Shown here piece after piece: positions 1 to 5,138 of a stretch of DNA of 5,878 nt (position 1 is the first letter of the stretch; each line of letters starts with the position of its first letter). The position numbers and the translations under genes were made by a program. Below the pieces are notes generated by a model. The model did no database searches. It worked only from the letters and a program-made list of their open reading frames with translations, and was not told where the DNA came from. Origin of the DNA: CANJXF01 sp043775015 (GTDB taxonomy: Bacteria > Verrucomicrobiota > Verrucomicrobiia > Limisphaerales > CANJXF01); the NCBI GenBank assembly GCA_043775015.1, contig JAYVSV010000071.1:1-5878 (forward strand). Reading direction: 5' to 3'.

Positions 1-1
1 T

Positions 2-412
2 GGCTGCGCGATGCTCTGCTACGTCACGCCCAAGGAACACCTCGGCCTGCCGAACAAGAAGGACGTGAAAGACGGCGTCATCGCCTACAAGATCGCCGCG
101 CACGCCGCCGACCTAGCGAAAGGCCATCCCGGCGCGCAATACCGCGACAACGCGTTGAGCAAGGCGCGCTTCGAATTTCGCTGGGAAGATCAATTCAACC
201 TCAGCCTCGACCCCGTCACCGCGCGCGAGTTCCACGACGAAACGCTCCCGCAGGAAGGCGCGAAGACCGCACACTTCTGCTCCATGAAGATCACCGAAGA
301 CGTCCGCAAATACGCCGCCGAACAAGGCATCGCGGAAGAAGAAGCGTTGAAAAAGGGAATGGAAGAAAAGAGCCGCGAGTTCACGGAAAAGGGAAGTGAG
401 ATTTACGCGTAG
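2..412 (+). CDS. thiC: Phosphomethylpyrimidine synthase ThiC, C-terminal part; Fe-S cluster motif missing
   Basis: ThiC converts aminoimidazole ribotide to hydroxymethylpyrimidine phosphate in thiamin synthesis, using a [4Fe-4S] cluster and S-adenosylmethionine in the cytoplasm. The gene enters from the left edge; the first full codon is at 2 and the stop is TAG at 410-412. Family landmarks are nearly unbroken: AMLCYVTPKEHLGLPN, IAAHAADLAKGHPGAQ, SKARFEFRWEDQFNL, FHDETLPQEGAK. The usual C-terminal motif is CSMCGPKFC (CX2CX4C), lying between two FCSM tetrapeptides. Here the protein runs HFCSM straight into KITEDV, so eight residues including two of the three cluster cysteines are absent, with frame and flanks intact. 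As written the protein should not hold the cluster and is probably inactive, unless the deletion is a sequencing or assembly error. The identification is very secure; the functional state is inferred. Confidence 0.95.
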   Translation, partial: GCAMLCYVTPKEHLGLPNKKDVKDGVIAYKIAAHAADLAKGHPGAQYRDNALSKARFEFRWEDQFNLSLDPVTAREFHDETLPQEGAKTAHFCSMKITEDVRKYAAEQGIAEEEALKKGMEEKSREFTEKGSEIYA

Positions 413-458
413 GCGTGAGAAATCGAATCGCTGATTCACGTCTCACAAAATAAATTAG

Positions 459-482
459 CCTCTCCTCGCGAACGAGGAGAGG
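459..482 (-). terminator. Hairpin terminator downstream of the DUF397 gene
   Basis: A perfect 10-bp stem (459-468 with 473-482) encloses the four-base loop CGAA. Read on the minus strand it starts about 20 bases after the DUF397 stop and is followed by the T-rich CTAATTTATTTTG, as expected of an intrinsic terminator. On the plus strand, 47 bases after thiC, the following bases are GCTGGGGTGA with no T-run, so termination of thiC is less clear. Confidence 0.5.
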
Positions 483-495
483 GCTGGGGTGAGGA
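459..495. repeat. Dispersed palindromic repeat (hairpin plus GGGCTGGGGTGAGG)
   Basis: The hairpin at 459-482 is followed directly by GGCTGGGGTGAGG. This combination, a C/T-rich and G/A-rich stem followed by TGGGGTGAGG, is a widespread intergenic repeat in several bacterial phyla; on the opposite strand it translates as a SPQPSPRSRGEA-like peptide, a common false gene product. I recognise the pattern from general knowledge. Copy number in this genome cannot be seen here, because there is only one copy in the window. Confidence 0.5.
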
Positions 496-502
496 GTCGG
501 AA

Positions 503-745
503 TTATTGCATATCGAACTCGCCCGCTTTGACGCCTTTGATAAAGGCGATCCATTCGCTGCGCGTGAACCGCAACGGAGTTTGTGCGCGATCCTTTGAAT
601 CGCGCACGCCGATGGCATCAGCGACAATTGCCACTTCCACGCAATTGCTGTTTCCGTCAAACTGACCGCTCATGGCTGACTTGCGAAAGGCCGCATCAGG
701 GAAAGTTACTGATGCGATAACCCTGTTGGCTGATTTGGATTTCAT
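503..745 (-). CDS. DUF397 domain protein
   Basis: This 80-residue protein matches the DUF397 pattern: FRKSAMSG (about residues 20-27), then NCVEVA, then VRDSKD, then FTRSEWIAFIKGVKAGEFD near the end. DUF397 proteins are very abundant in Actinobacteria, where they usually sit beside XRE-type helix-turn-helix regulators and some act as antagonists of those partners; the biochemical role is poorly defined. The start at 745 is chosen because AGGA lies five bases upstream; an in-frame ATG at 790 lies inside a strong hairpin and would add an unconserved 15-residue leader. No HTH partner gene is visible within the window. The gene ends 20 bases before a terminator-like hairpin. A DUF397 gene in an apparently verrucomicrobial setting is unusual and may have been transferred. 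The family call is confident; the function is unknown. Confidence 0.85.
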   Translation of the reverse strand: MKSKSANRVIASVTFPDAAFRKSAMSGQFDGNSNCVEVAIVADAIGVRDSKDRAQTPLRFTRSEWIAFIKGVKAGEFDMQ

Positions 746-750
746 TTTAT

Positions 751-754
751 TCCT
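751..754 (-). promoter_or_regulatory. Ribosome binding site deciding the DUF397 start
   Basis: On the minus strand AAAGGA precedes ATAAA and then the ATG at 745. The core AGGA at 751-754 is five bases from the start codon. This favours the 80-residue product over the longer reading from 790. Confidence 0.6.
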
Positions 755-775
755 TTGTGTTTGTGTCTTGGTTGA

Positions 776-804
776 GGGCTGGATGCTCACCGAGCATCCA
801 GCCC
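776..804. repeat. Strong 13-bp perfect hairpin upstream of the DUF397 gene
   Basis: GGGCTGGATGCTC (776-788) and GAGCATCCAGCCC (792-804) are perfect inverted copies separated by only ACC. On the plus strand the bases that follow are GTTGTTTGTC, moderately T-rich. On the minus strand it lies 8 bases after the stop codon of a possible orphan reading frame (813-917) and 21 bases before the DUF397 ribosome binding site. It could terminate transcription from either side, shield the DUF397 gene from read-through, or lie within its leader. The structure is certain; the role is inferred. Confidence 0.7.
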
Positions 805-812
805 GTTGTTTG

Positions 813-917
813 TCAGTTCCGCTTCCGCCCTTTGCCGTCCCAACGCGTGGTGCTCTTCACGTCGCGGAAGATGAACCCCGGTTTATACACGGTGCTCTTG
901 CCGCCGCCACAAACCAA
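813..917 (-). other. Possible orphan C-terminal coding fragment
   Basis: The minus strand reads a protein-like tail with segments STVYKPGFIFRDVKSTTRW and DGKGRKRN, ending in TGA at 813-815. Of the 34 codons between 917 and the stop, 28 end in G or C, which suits coding DNA in this genome. The same base position is also third position in the plus-strand PIN frame, so this does not settle the strand. I do not recognise the family. There is no convincing start codon or ribosome binding site; TTG at 917 is only the upper limit drawn here, and the frame stays open further up, antisense to the PIN fragment. It may be the severed end of another gene, joined to the PIN remnant near 915-925, or chance. 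Confidence 0.3.
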
Positions 918-918
918 T

Positions 919-1095
919 TTGGATTTGCCGGACGCGGATGACGAACCGTTCCTTGCCGTCGCGCTGGCTGCGGGGGCGGATTTCCTTGTGACCGGAAACT
1001 TGTCCGATTACCCGCCAGACAAGCGACGAGGTTGCGAGGTTGTTTCGCCCGCCGTTTTCATGGAGCATTGGAGGAAGTTGCAGGATGAAGATTGA
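919..1095 (+). pseudogene. C-terminal remnant of a PIN-domain toxin
   Basis: The reading LPDADDEPFLAVALAAG, then ADFLVTGN, then VVSPAVFMEHW is the second half of a PIN-domain ribonuclease of the VapC-like/COG1569 type, normally about 130-150 residues and usually the toxin of a toxin-antitoxin pair. Acidic residues at 931-942 (the DADD segment) and in GAD (codon at 979) fit the later part of the acidic active site. The first half, including the usual first catalytic aspartate in a VVLDTN-like strand, is not recognisable; upstream at 844 the same frame reads RVVLFT, which weakly recalls that strand and could hint at a large internal deletion. There is no antitoxin gene nearby. The stop is TGA at 1093-1095. 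It is almost certainly non-functional. The family is secure; the left boundary is approximate. Confidence 0.75.
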
Positions 1096-1264
1096 ATTGA
1101 ATCGCTTTGAGCGAGTTCGTAGAAAATTTTAACGCGAGTTGAATTTGAAAAGTTTGCCCAAGTTAAACCACGTTATCGCCAAGTTGCCCATGCACATGAT
1201 CGAGGAAAACATGGCCAAGCAATTTGAGTGGTGCAGCGAAGCGCCGTTCTACACGCTCGGCCCG

Positions 1265-1327
1265 TGGGGTAACCACAACCAACGCCAGTTCGACTCCACA
1301 GCCAGCTACCCCACGGGGCGAGGCCCG
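1265..1327 (+). mobile_element. 63-bp palindrome-ended insertion within the thiC remnant
   Basis: The ThiC codons for TLGP and LTT should be adjacent but are 63 bases apart. GGCCCG occurs at both edges (1259-1264 and 1322-1327), like a target-site duplication. CCCGTGGGGTA (1261-1271) and TACCCCACGGG (1307-1317) are perfect 11-bp inverted repeats near the ends, the left one overlapping the direct repeat. This looks like a tiny non-autonomous element, or an imperfect repeat-mediated duplication. No coding capacity and no second copy in the window. Confidence 0.5.
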
Positions 1328-1383
1328 CTCACCACCGCTGAGGCAGCCGGTCAGGATGCCGTTCCAAAATCTCTGCGCCCGGC

Positions 1384-1420
1384 GTCGTTGCGGCGGAGCT
1401 TGCGGAGTCGCAACCACGAC
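1384..1420. repeat. Inverted repeat at the second disruption of the thiC remnant
   Basis: GTCGTTGCG (1384-1392) faces CGCAACCACGAC (1409-1420), complementary except for a three-base bulge. It sits between GCGCCCGGC (1375-1383), which matches the expected ThiC codons for APG though shifted in frame, and the DHI codons at 1418. A second small palindromic insertion fits, but the edges cannot be fixed without an intact thiC to compare. Confidence 0.35.
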
Positions 1421-1493
1421 CACATCTGGGCGGCGATGATTGGCTCAAACGCCTCGCTTGTCTGATTCTGTTCTGGGCTATAGCATCCGTCGC

Positions 1494-4019
1494 ATGTCCG
1501 ACGACTCCAATTCTATTCGCATCGAATACAATCAGGATCTGCATCCGCTGGAGGAACTGCTCAAAGGCGTCGAGCGGGCGGGAGATTTTTTCGCGAGCGG
1601 CGCGGTGGAAATTCCGATGCCGAAGGTGGAAGTGGCCGGCGTCGGGACGCTGTCGTTTCCTGTTCTGCCATCGCAAATCCAGCAACTCATCGAGCAAGCC
1701 ACGCGCGCGCCTTACGGTCGCGGCGCGGAAACCATTCTTGACGAGTCGGTGCGCAAGGTGTGGCAATTGCCGCCGGACAAGGTGCGACTCGGCGGCAAAT
1801 CATGGGCGGCAACTTTCGACGGAATTCTCCAGCGCGTCAGCGTCGGCCTGGGCTGCGAGGGCATGGCGGTGAGCGCGGAACTTTACAAGTTGCTCGTGTA
1901 TGACACGGGCGGATTTTTTCTTGCGCATCGCGACACGGAGAAGACCGGCGGGATGTTCGGCACGCTCGTGGTTGTGTTGCCGAGCGCGCATCGCGGCGGG
2001 GATCTCGTGGTTCGTCACGCGGGGCGCGAAGCGACGGTGGACATGAGCGGCGCGGAAGTTTCGGAAGTGAGCTTCGCGGCATTTTACGCGGACTGCGAGC
2101 ATGAGGTGCGGCCCATCACCGAAGGCAACCGTGTTTGCCTCGTCTTCAATCTCGTTCACCAACGCGGCGCAAAAGCGAAGGGCAAAACACTCGAAGCGCC
2201 GGATTACGAAAGGCAAATCGCGGCGGCGGCGGAATTGTTGGAGAAAAATCTTACCGAGCCGGGCACGCCCGCGAAAATCGCGTGGTTGCTCGAACATCAA
2301 TACAGTCCGGACGGATTGTCGTTTGCCGGGTTGAAAGCGGCGGATGCGGCGCGTGTGAAGGTGTTGACGCAGGCGGCGGAGCGCGCGGGTTGCGCGGCGC
2401 ATCTAGGCATCGTTCACATTGAGGAATCCGGTAGCGCGCAGGAGAATTACGATTGTGAGCCGCGCGGACGAGGATGGTATCGCGGTGACGACGGGGAAGA
2501 ATCCGAAGGCGAAAGCAGTGACGACTTTGAAGTAATCGAGGTGTGCGACTGGCGGCATTTCATCGCGCAATGGCGTGATTTGCGCGACCAGTCCGTCGAG
2601 TTCGACGAACTGCCGCTTGAACCGGGCGAATTGCTGCCGGTCGGCGCGTTGGATGATGAAAAGCCCGACGCGCAGCGATTCATGGAAGCCAGCGGCAACG
2701 AGGGCGCGAGCTTCGAGCGTTCGTATCATCGCGCCGCGCTGGTCATCTGGCGGCGCGAGCGGTATGCGGATGTGTTGTTGCAGGCGGGCGTCACGGCGGT
2801 GCTGCCTTACTTGAAGGAGAAAATCGCCGCGAGTTCCGCGATGAATAGTGGCGCGGGCATCTTGCCTGCGAGTTCCGAGTCCGGCAAACTTTCGCAGAAA
2901 TCAGGAACGCACGGGCAGGATGCCCGTGCCACTACTACCGCGCGAAAGGATGCGATTAAGCTCGCCCGGCAACTGGTGCGCGCCTGGAAAGACGCACCCG
3001 AGCATCCCGGTTTCCGGCAATCGGGCCGCCCGGAAAAGCGTGACGAAATGCTGCGGCTGCTGGCGGAACTCGGCGATACGGCGCTGCTGGAGGAATTCAT
3101 TGCCGAGGTCGTCACGCGCGATTACGACGGTGGCGATAATACGGCGCTCGTCGTTGCCGCGCCGCTGCTGGGCGCGAAGGAAACCGGACGGCTCTACGCG
3201 GAGTTGATTCGTCAGCACACGCCGCGTCACCCGCGCGATTGCGTTGATTTGTTGGAGACGTTGACTTCGTCGCGTGAGGCCGTTGCGAACAAACAATGGC
3301 AGGCCGCCTTGCGCCAGATGGGCGAGGCTGCCGTCGGCAAACTCGATGAAGTCGGCAAAAAGTCGAGGGAGCACGATTGGATGGACTGGCGGGTCGAACA
3401 GAAAGCCAGCCCCGTGAACGCCGGCTTGGTGGCGGATTTGCTGAACCTGCTGGGCAAACTCGACGCGGCGGATTTGCGCCTCGCGGCGGCGGAGAAATTC
3501 GCCGCGCGCCCAGCGGTGTTCGATCCCGTGACGACGCTCACGCCGGCGCTGAAATCCCTCCTCACCTGGGACGCCGCCGCGACGCGCCTCTGGAAGCACA
3601 GCGCGGATTATTTGCTACAGCGGAGCAGTCATCCGCCGGAAGCGCCGAAAGACTGGCGGCAGGATGTGAAGCTTTCATGTGCCTGCGCCGATTGCCGCGA
3701 GTTGCAGGCGTTCACGCTTGAGCCGGTCGAAAAGGTGCATCGCTTCCGCGTGAAGAAAGAGCGGCGACAGCATCTCCACCAGCAGATCGAGCGGCACGGC
3801 CTGGACATGACGCACGAAACCGACCGCCAAGGCTCGCCGCAGACGCTGGTTTGCACGAAGGATCGGCGCAGTTACCGACGCCGTTGCGAACAATACGGCA
3901 AAGACATCGCGGCACTGAAGTCACTCTCGCAACTGGCCCGTGAAGCGACCGGCGCGGGCGACTTGTTCAAGAGCATTGAAATCGCTCGCCGACTTGCGTC
4001 CGAGTGGTCGCCAGCTTGA
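1494..4019 (+). CDS. Large 2-oxoglutarate/Fe(II) dioxygenase-like protein with C-terminal CxCxxC region
   Basis: The N-terminal part contains a prolyl-4-hydroxylase-type double-stranded beta helix: YDTGGFFLAHRDTEK supplies iron ligands H145 and D147, CEHEV supplies H203, and R213 in EGNRVCLVFNL, ten residues on, should bind the 2-oxoglutarate carboxylate. All key residues of an active Fe(II)/2OG enzyme are present; the substrate is unknown. A conserved-looking segment (YSPDGLSFAGLKAADAAR) and an acidic linker (about 331-351) follow. The final part has CACADC at 729-734, then HRFRVKKERRQHLH and HETDRQGSP, with another cysteine at 787, a possible metal-binding or nucleic-acid-binding end. At 841 residues it is much longer than a simple P4H domain. 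ATG 1494 is preferred to the upstream TTG at 1440, which lies in the thiC remnant; neither has a clear Shine-Dalgarno. A weak TTGTCT/TATAGC pair (1458-1463, 1479-1484; 15-base spacer) could give a nearly leaderless transcript. Confidence 0.85.
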   Translation: MSDDSNSIRIEYNQDLHPLEELLKGVERAGDFFASGAVEIPMPKVEVAGVGTLSFPVLPSQIQQLIEQATRAPYGRGAETILDESVRKVWQLPPDKVRLGGKSWAATFDGILQRVSVGLGCEGMAVSAELYKLLVYDTGGFFLAHRDTEKTGGMFGTLVVVLPSAHRGGDLVVRHAGREATVDMSGAEVSEVSFAAFYADCEHEVRPITEGNRVCLVFNLVHQRGAKAKGKTLEAPDYERQIAAAAELLEKNLTEPGTPAKIAWLLEHQYSPDGLSFAGLKAADAARVKVLTQAAERAGCAAHLGIVHIEESGSAQENYDCEPRGRGWYRGDDGEESEGESSDDFEVIEVCDWRHFIAQWRDLRDQSVEFDELPLEPGELLPVGALDDEKPDAQRFMEASGNEGASFERSYHRAALVIWRRERYADVLLQAGVTAVLPYLKEKIAASSAMNSGAGILPASSESGKLSQKSGTHGQDARATTTARKDAIKLARQLVRAWKDAPEHPGFRQSGRPEKRDEMLRLLAELGDTALLEEFIAEVVTRDYDGGDNTALVVAAPLLGAKETGRLYAELIRQHTPRHPRDCVDLLETLTSSREAVANKQWQAALRQMGEAAVGKLDEVGKKSREHDWMDWRVEQKASPVNAGLVADLLNLLGKLDAADLRLAAAEKFAARPAVFDPVTTLTPALKSLLTWDAAATRLWKHSADYLLQRSSHPPEAPKDWRQDVKLSCACADCRELQAFTLEPVEKVHRFRVKKERRQHLHQQIERHGLDMTHETDRQGSPQTLVCTKDRRSYRRRCEQYGKDIAALKSLSQLAREATGAGDLFKSIEIARRLASEWSPA
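2847..2933. repeat. Dispersed palindromic repeat inserted in frame in the dioxygenase gene
   Basis: AGTGGCGCGGGCATCTTGCC (2847-2866) continues to 2870 and is nearly the reverse complement of CGCACGGGCAGGATGCCCGT, which starts at 2908 and continues to 2933 with GCCACT. About 37 bases separate the arms. The insert adds about 29 residues (452-480) including the peptide GQDARAT, which I recognise as a recurrent translated repeat in verrucomicrobial proteins. It has no stop codon and preserves the frame, so the protein probably tolerates it as a surface loop. Confidence 0.75.
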
Positions 4020-4059
4020 GATGATCCGCAATGAGTGCATGAAACCCATCCAACACTAC

Positions 4060-4065
4060 GAAAGG
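4060..4065 (+). promoter_or_regulatory. Ribosome binding site of the DUF4256 gene
   Basis: GAAAGG lies seven bases upstream of ATG 4073. It supports this start and independent translation, 53 bases after the dioxygenase stop. Confidence 0.55.
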
Positions 4066-4072
4066 CATTGAA

Positions 4073-4639
4073 ATGAAAAAAGAGTTGTCCCCAAAACAAC
4101 GCGAAGAACTGCTCGCGGCATTGAAAGCCCGCTTTGAGAAAAACCTGAACCGCCATAAAGATCTGGATTGGGCCAAGGTGCGGTCCCGCCTCTGCGGGAT
4201 GGAAGCCAATGCTGACAAACTGTGGTCGCTCCATGAAATGGAAAGAACCGGCGGCGAACCGGATGTGGTGGGTCAGGATAAAAAATCGGGCGAAGTGGTT
4301 TTTTATGATTGTTCAGCGGAAAGTCCCAAAGGCCGCACCAGTTTTTGTTACGACCGTGAAGCGCTGGATTCCCGGAAAGAACATAAACCAAAAAATTGCG
4401 CATTGGATATGGCCGCCGCCATGGGCATTGAGCTTTTGACCGAGGAACAATATTTCGAGCTGCAGAAGCTGGGCGAGTTCGACACGAAGACGTCGTCCTG
4501 GATCGCCACCCCGACGGATTTTCGCGAGCAAGGCGGGGCGCTCTGGTGCGGTCGGAGTTACGGCCGCGTCTTCATCGGGTGCAACGGCGCGCAGTCTTAC
4601 TATCAGAGCCGAGGTTTCCGTGGCTCGCTGAATGTCTGA
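4073..4639 (+). CDS. DUF4256 family protein
   Basis: The 188-residue product matches DUF4256 over its full length: LSPKQREELLAALKARFEKN at the start, then LWSLHEMERTGGEPDVVG, FYDCSAESPKGR, CYDREAL, DMAAAMGIELLTEEQY, FDTKTSSWIATP, and the closing SYYQSRGFRGSL. The family is broadly distributed in bacteria, about 185-190 residues long, and has no established function. I see no signal peptide or membrane segment, so it is probably cytoplasmic. Conserved acidic residues in GGEPDVV and YDC, with a conserved lysine in SPKGR, could form an active site, but this is speculation. It lies 53 bases after the dioxygenase gene on the same strand and could share its transcript. The start is supported by GAAAGG. 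It converges with the minus-strand gene ending at 4703. Confidence 0.92.
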   Translation: MKKELSPKQREELLAALKARFEKNLNRHKDLDWAKVRSRLCGMEANADKLWSLHEMERTGGEPDVVGQDKKSGEVVFYDCSAESPKGRTSFCYDREALDSRKEHKPKNCALDMAAAMGIELLTEEQYFELQKLGEFDTKTSSWIATPTDFREQGGALWCGRSYGRVFIGCNGAQSYYQSRGFRGSLNV

Positions 4640-4653
4640 GCAGTGACGCGACT

Positions 4654-4671
4654 TTCGCGGATTGTCGCGAA
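4654..4671. terminator. Weak hairpin between convergent genes
   Basis: TTCGCG (4654-4659) and CGCGAA (4666-4671) form a 6-bp stem with a 6-base loop in the 63-base gap between the convergent DUF4256 and DUF1348 genes. No clear T-run follows on either strand, so a terminator role is only a possibility from position. Confidence 0.2.
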
Positions 4672-4702
4672 TTCAATCAGTGAACATTGGTGACATTCGT
4701 TC

Positions 4703-5131
4703 CTAAGGTTTCCGTTCCCACCGAAACTTCCGCTCGCTCTCGTTGATGGGCTGGTCGTTGATGCTGGCGTAGCGGAACTTCATGTAGCCGAGGTCGTCGA
4801 ACTCCCAGTTCTCGTTGCCGTGGGCGCGATACCATTGGCCGGTGGCGTCGTGGAACTCATACTCGAAACGCACCGCGATGCGGTTGCCGGTGAACGCCCA
4901 CAGAGTTTTCTTCAAACGATAGTCGTGCTCCTTCGCCCATTTGCGTTTCAGAAATTCCACGACCTGCGCGCGTCCATTGATGAAGTCAGTGCGGTTGCGC
5001 CATTCGGTGTCCTCGGTGTAGGCGAGCGACACGCGTTCGGGATCGCGTGAATTCCAGGCGTCCTCGGCGGCTTGGACTTTCTGGCGCGCGGTTTCTTCAG
5101 TGAACGGTGGCAATGGCGGGCGTGGATTCAT
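4703..5131 (-). CDS. DUF1348 family, SnoaL/NTF2-like protein
   Basis: This 142-residue protein is a full-length DUF1348 member: RPPLPPFTEETARQKVQAAE, then AWNSRDPERVSLAYTED, EWRNRTDF, KWAKEHDYRL, LWAFTGNRIAVRFEYE, GNENWEFDD, and SINDQPINESERKFRW. The family adopts the NTF2-like cone fold shared with SnoaL and ketosteroid isomerases, with a pocket that often binds small hydrophobic molecules; members are cytoplasmic and functionally uncharacterised. ATG 5131 matches the usual start just before the PPLPPF segment. It begins seven bases after the stop of the upstream flavin-binding gene with no clear ribosome binding site of its own, suggesting one transcript and translational coupling. Confidence 0.93.
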   Translation of the reverse strand: MNPRPPLPPFTEETARQKVQAAEDAWNSRDPERVSLAYTEDTEWRNRTDFINGRAQVVEFLKRKWAKEHDYRLKKTLWAFTGNRIAVRFEYEFHDATGQWYRAHGNENWEFDDLGYMKFRYASINDQPINESERKFRWERKP

Positions 5132-5138
5132 ATCAATT

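Larger units (their letters stand above)
1187..1445 (+). pseudogene. Second, decayed internal fragment of thiC
   Basis: Codons from 1187 read PMHMIEENMAKQFEW and then EAPFYTLGP (to 1264), a diagnostic ThiC stretch; PLTT follows at 1325-1336, DHI at 1418-1426, and AAMIG ends at 1444. In normal ThiC these lie close together as TLGPLTTDIAPGYDHI and then AAMIG, just before AMLCYVTPKEH, which is where this window opens. The piece therefore duplicates the part of ThiC directly before the copy at 2-412. It is broken by a 63-bp insertion after TLGP, a net 63-base excess between LTT and DHI, and loss of about four codons before AAMIG. Upstream, HV-IAKL-PMHM suggests the GHVPMHM strand with four extra codons, or a breakpoint there. 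The frame stays open from 1139 to 1465 but has only a TTG start without a ribosome binding site. The rest of 1096-1493 holds nothing recognisable: 1096-1186 is comparatively AT-rich and featureless. Confidence 0.8.

Noticed and set aside
113..439. Long open frame antisense to thiC
   Set aside because: It is a shadow of the highly conserved ThiC reading and resembles no protein family.
436..660. Minus-strand frame with a SSPQPSPRSRGEA tail
   Set aside because: The tail is the translated dispersed repeat at 459-495 and the rest is out of frame with the DUF397 gene.
746..790. Upstream ATG at 790 giving a 95-residue DUF397 protein
   Set aside because: It lies inside the strong hairpin and lacks a ribosome binding site; ATG 745 has AGGA five bases upstream.
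1139..1465. Open frame of 108 codons as a functional gene
   Set aside because: It has a TTG start, no ribosome binding site, and consists of a thiC fragment with insertions and no complete domain.
1440..1493. TTG at 1440 as the dioxygenase start
   Set aside because: It falls in the ATGATTGGC end of the thiC remnant and adds 18 unconserved residues; ATG 1494 is more plausible.
1800..2402. 200-codon frame on the minus strand
   Set aside because: Arginine-rich shadow of the dioxygenase domain, whose catalytic motifs are clear on the plus strand.
2901..3599. 232-codon frame on the minus strand
   Set aside because: Antisense to the dioxygenase C-terminal region; its composition is typical of GC-rich shadow frames and it ends in the palindromic repeat.
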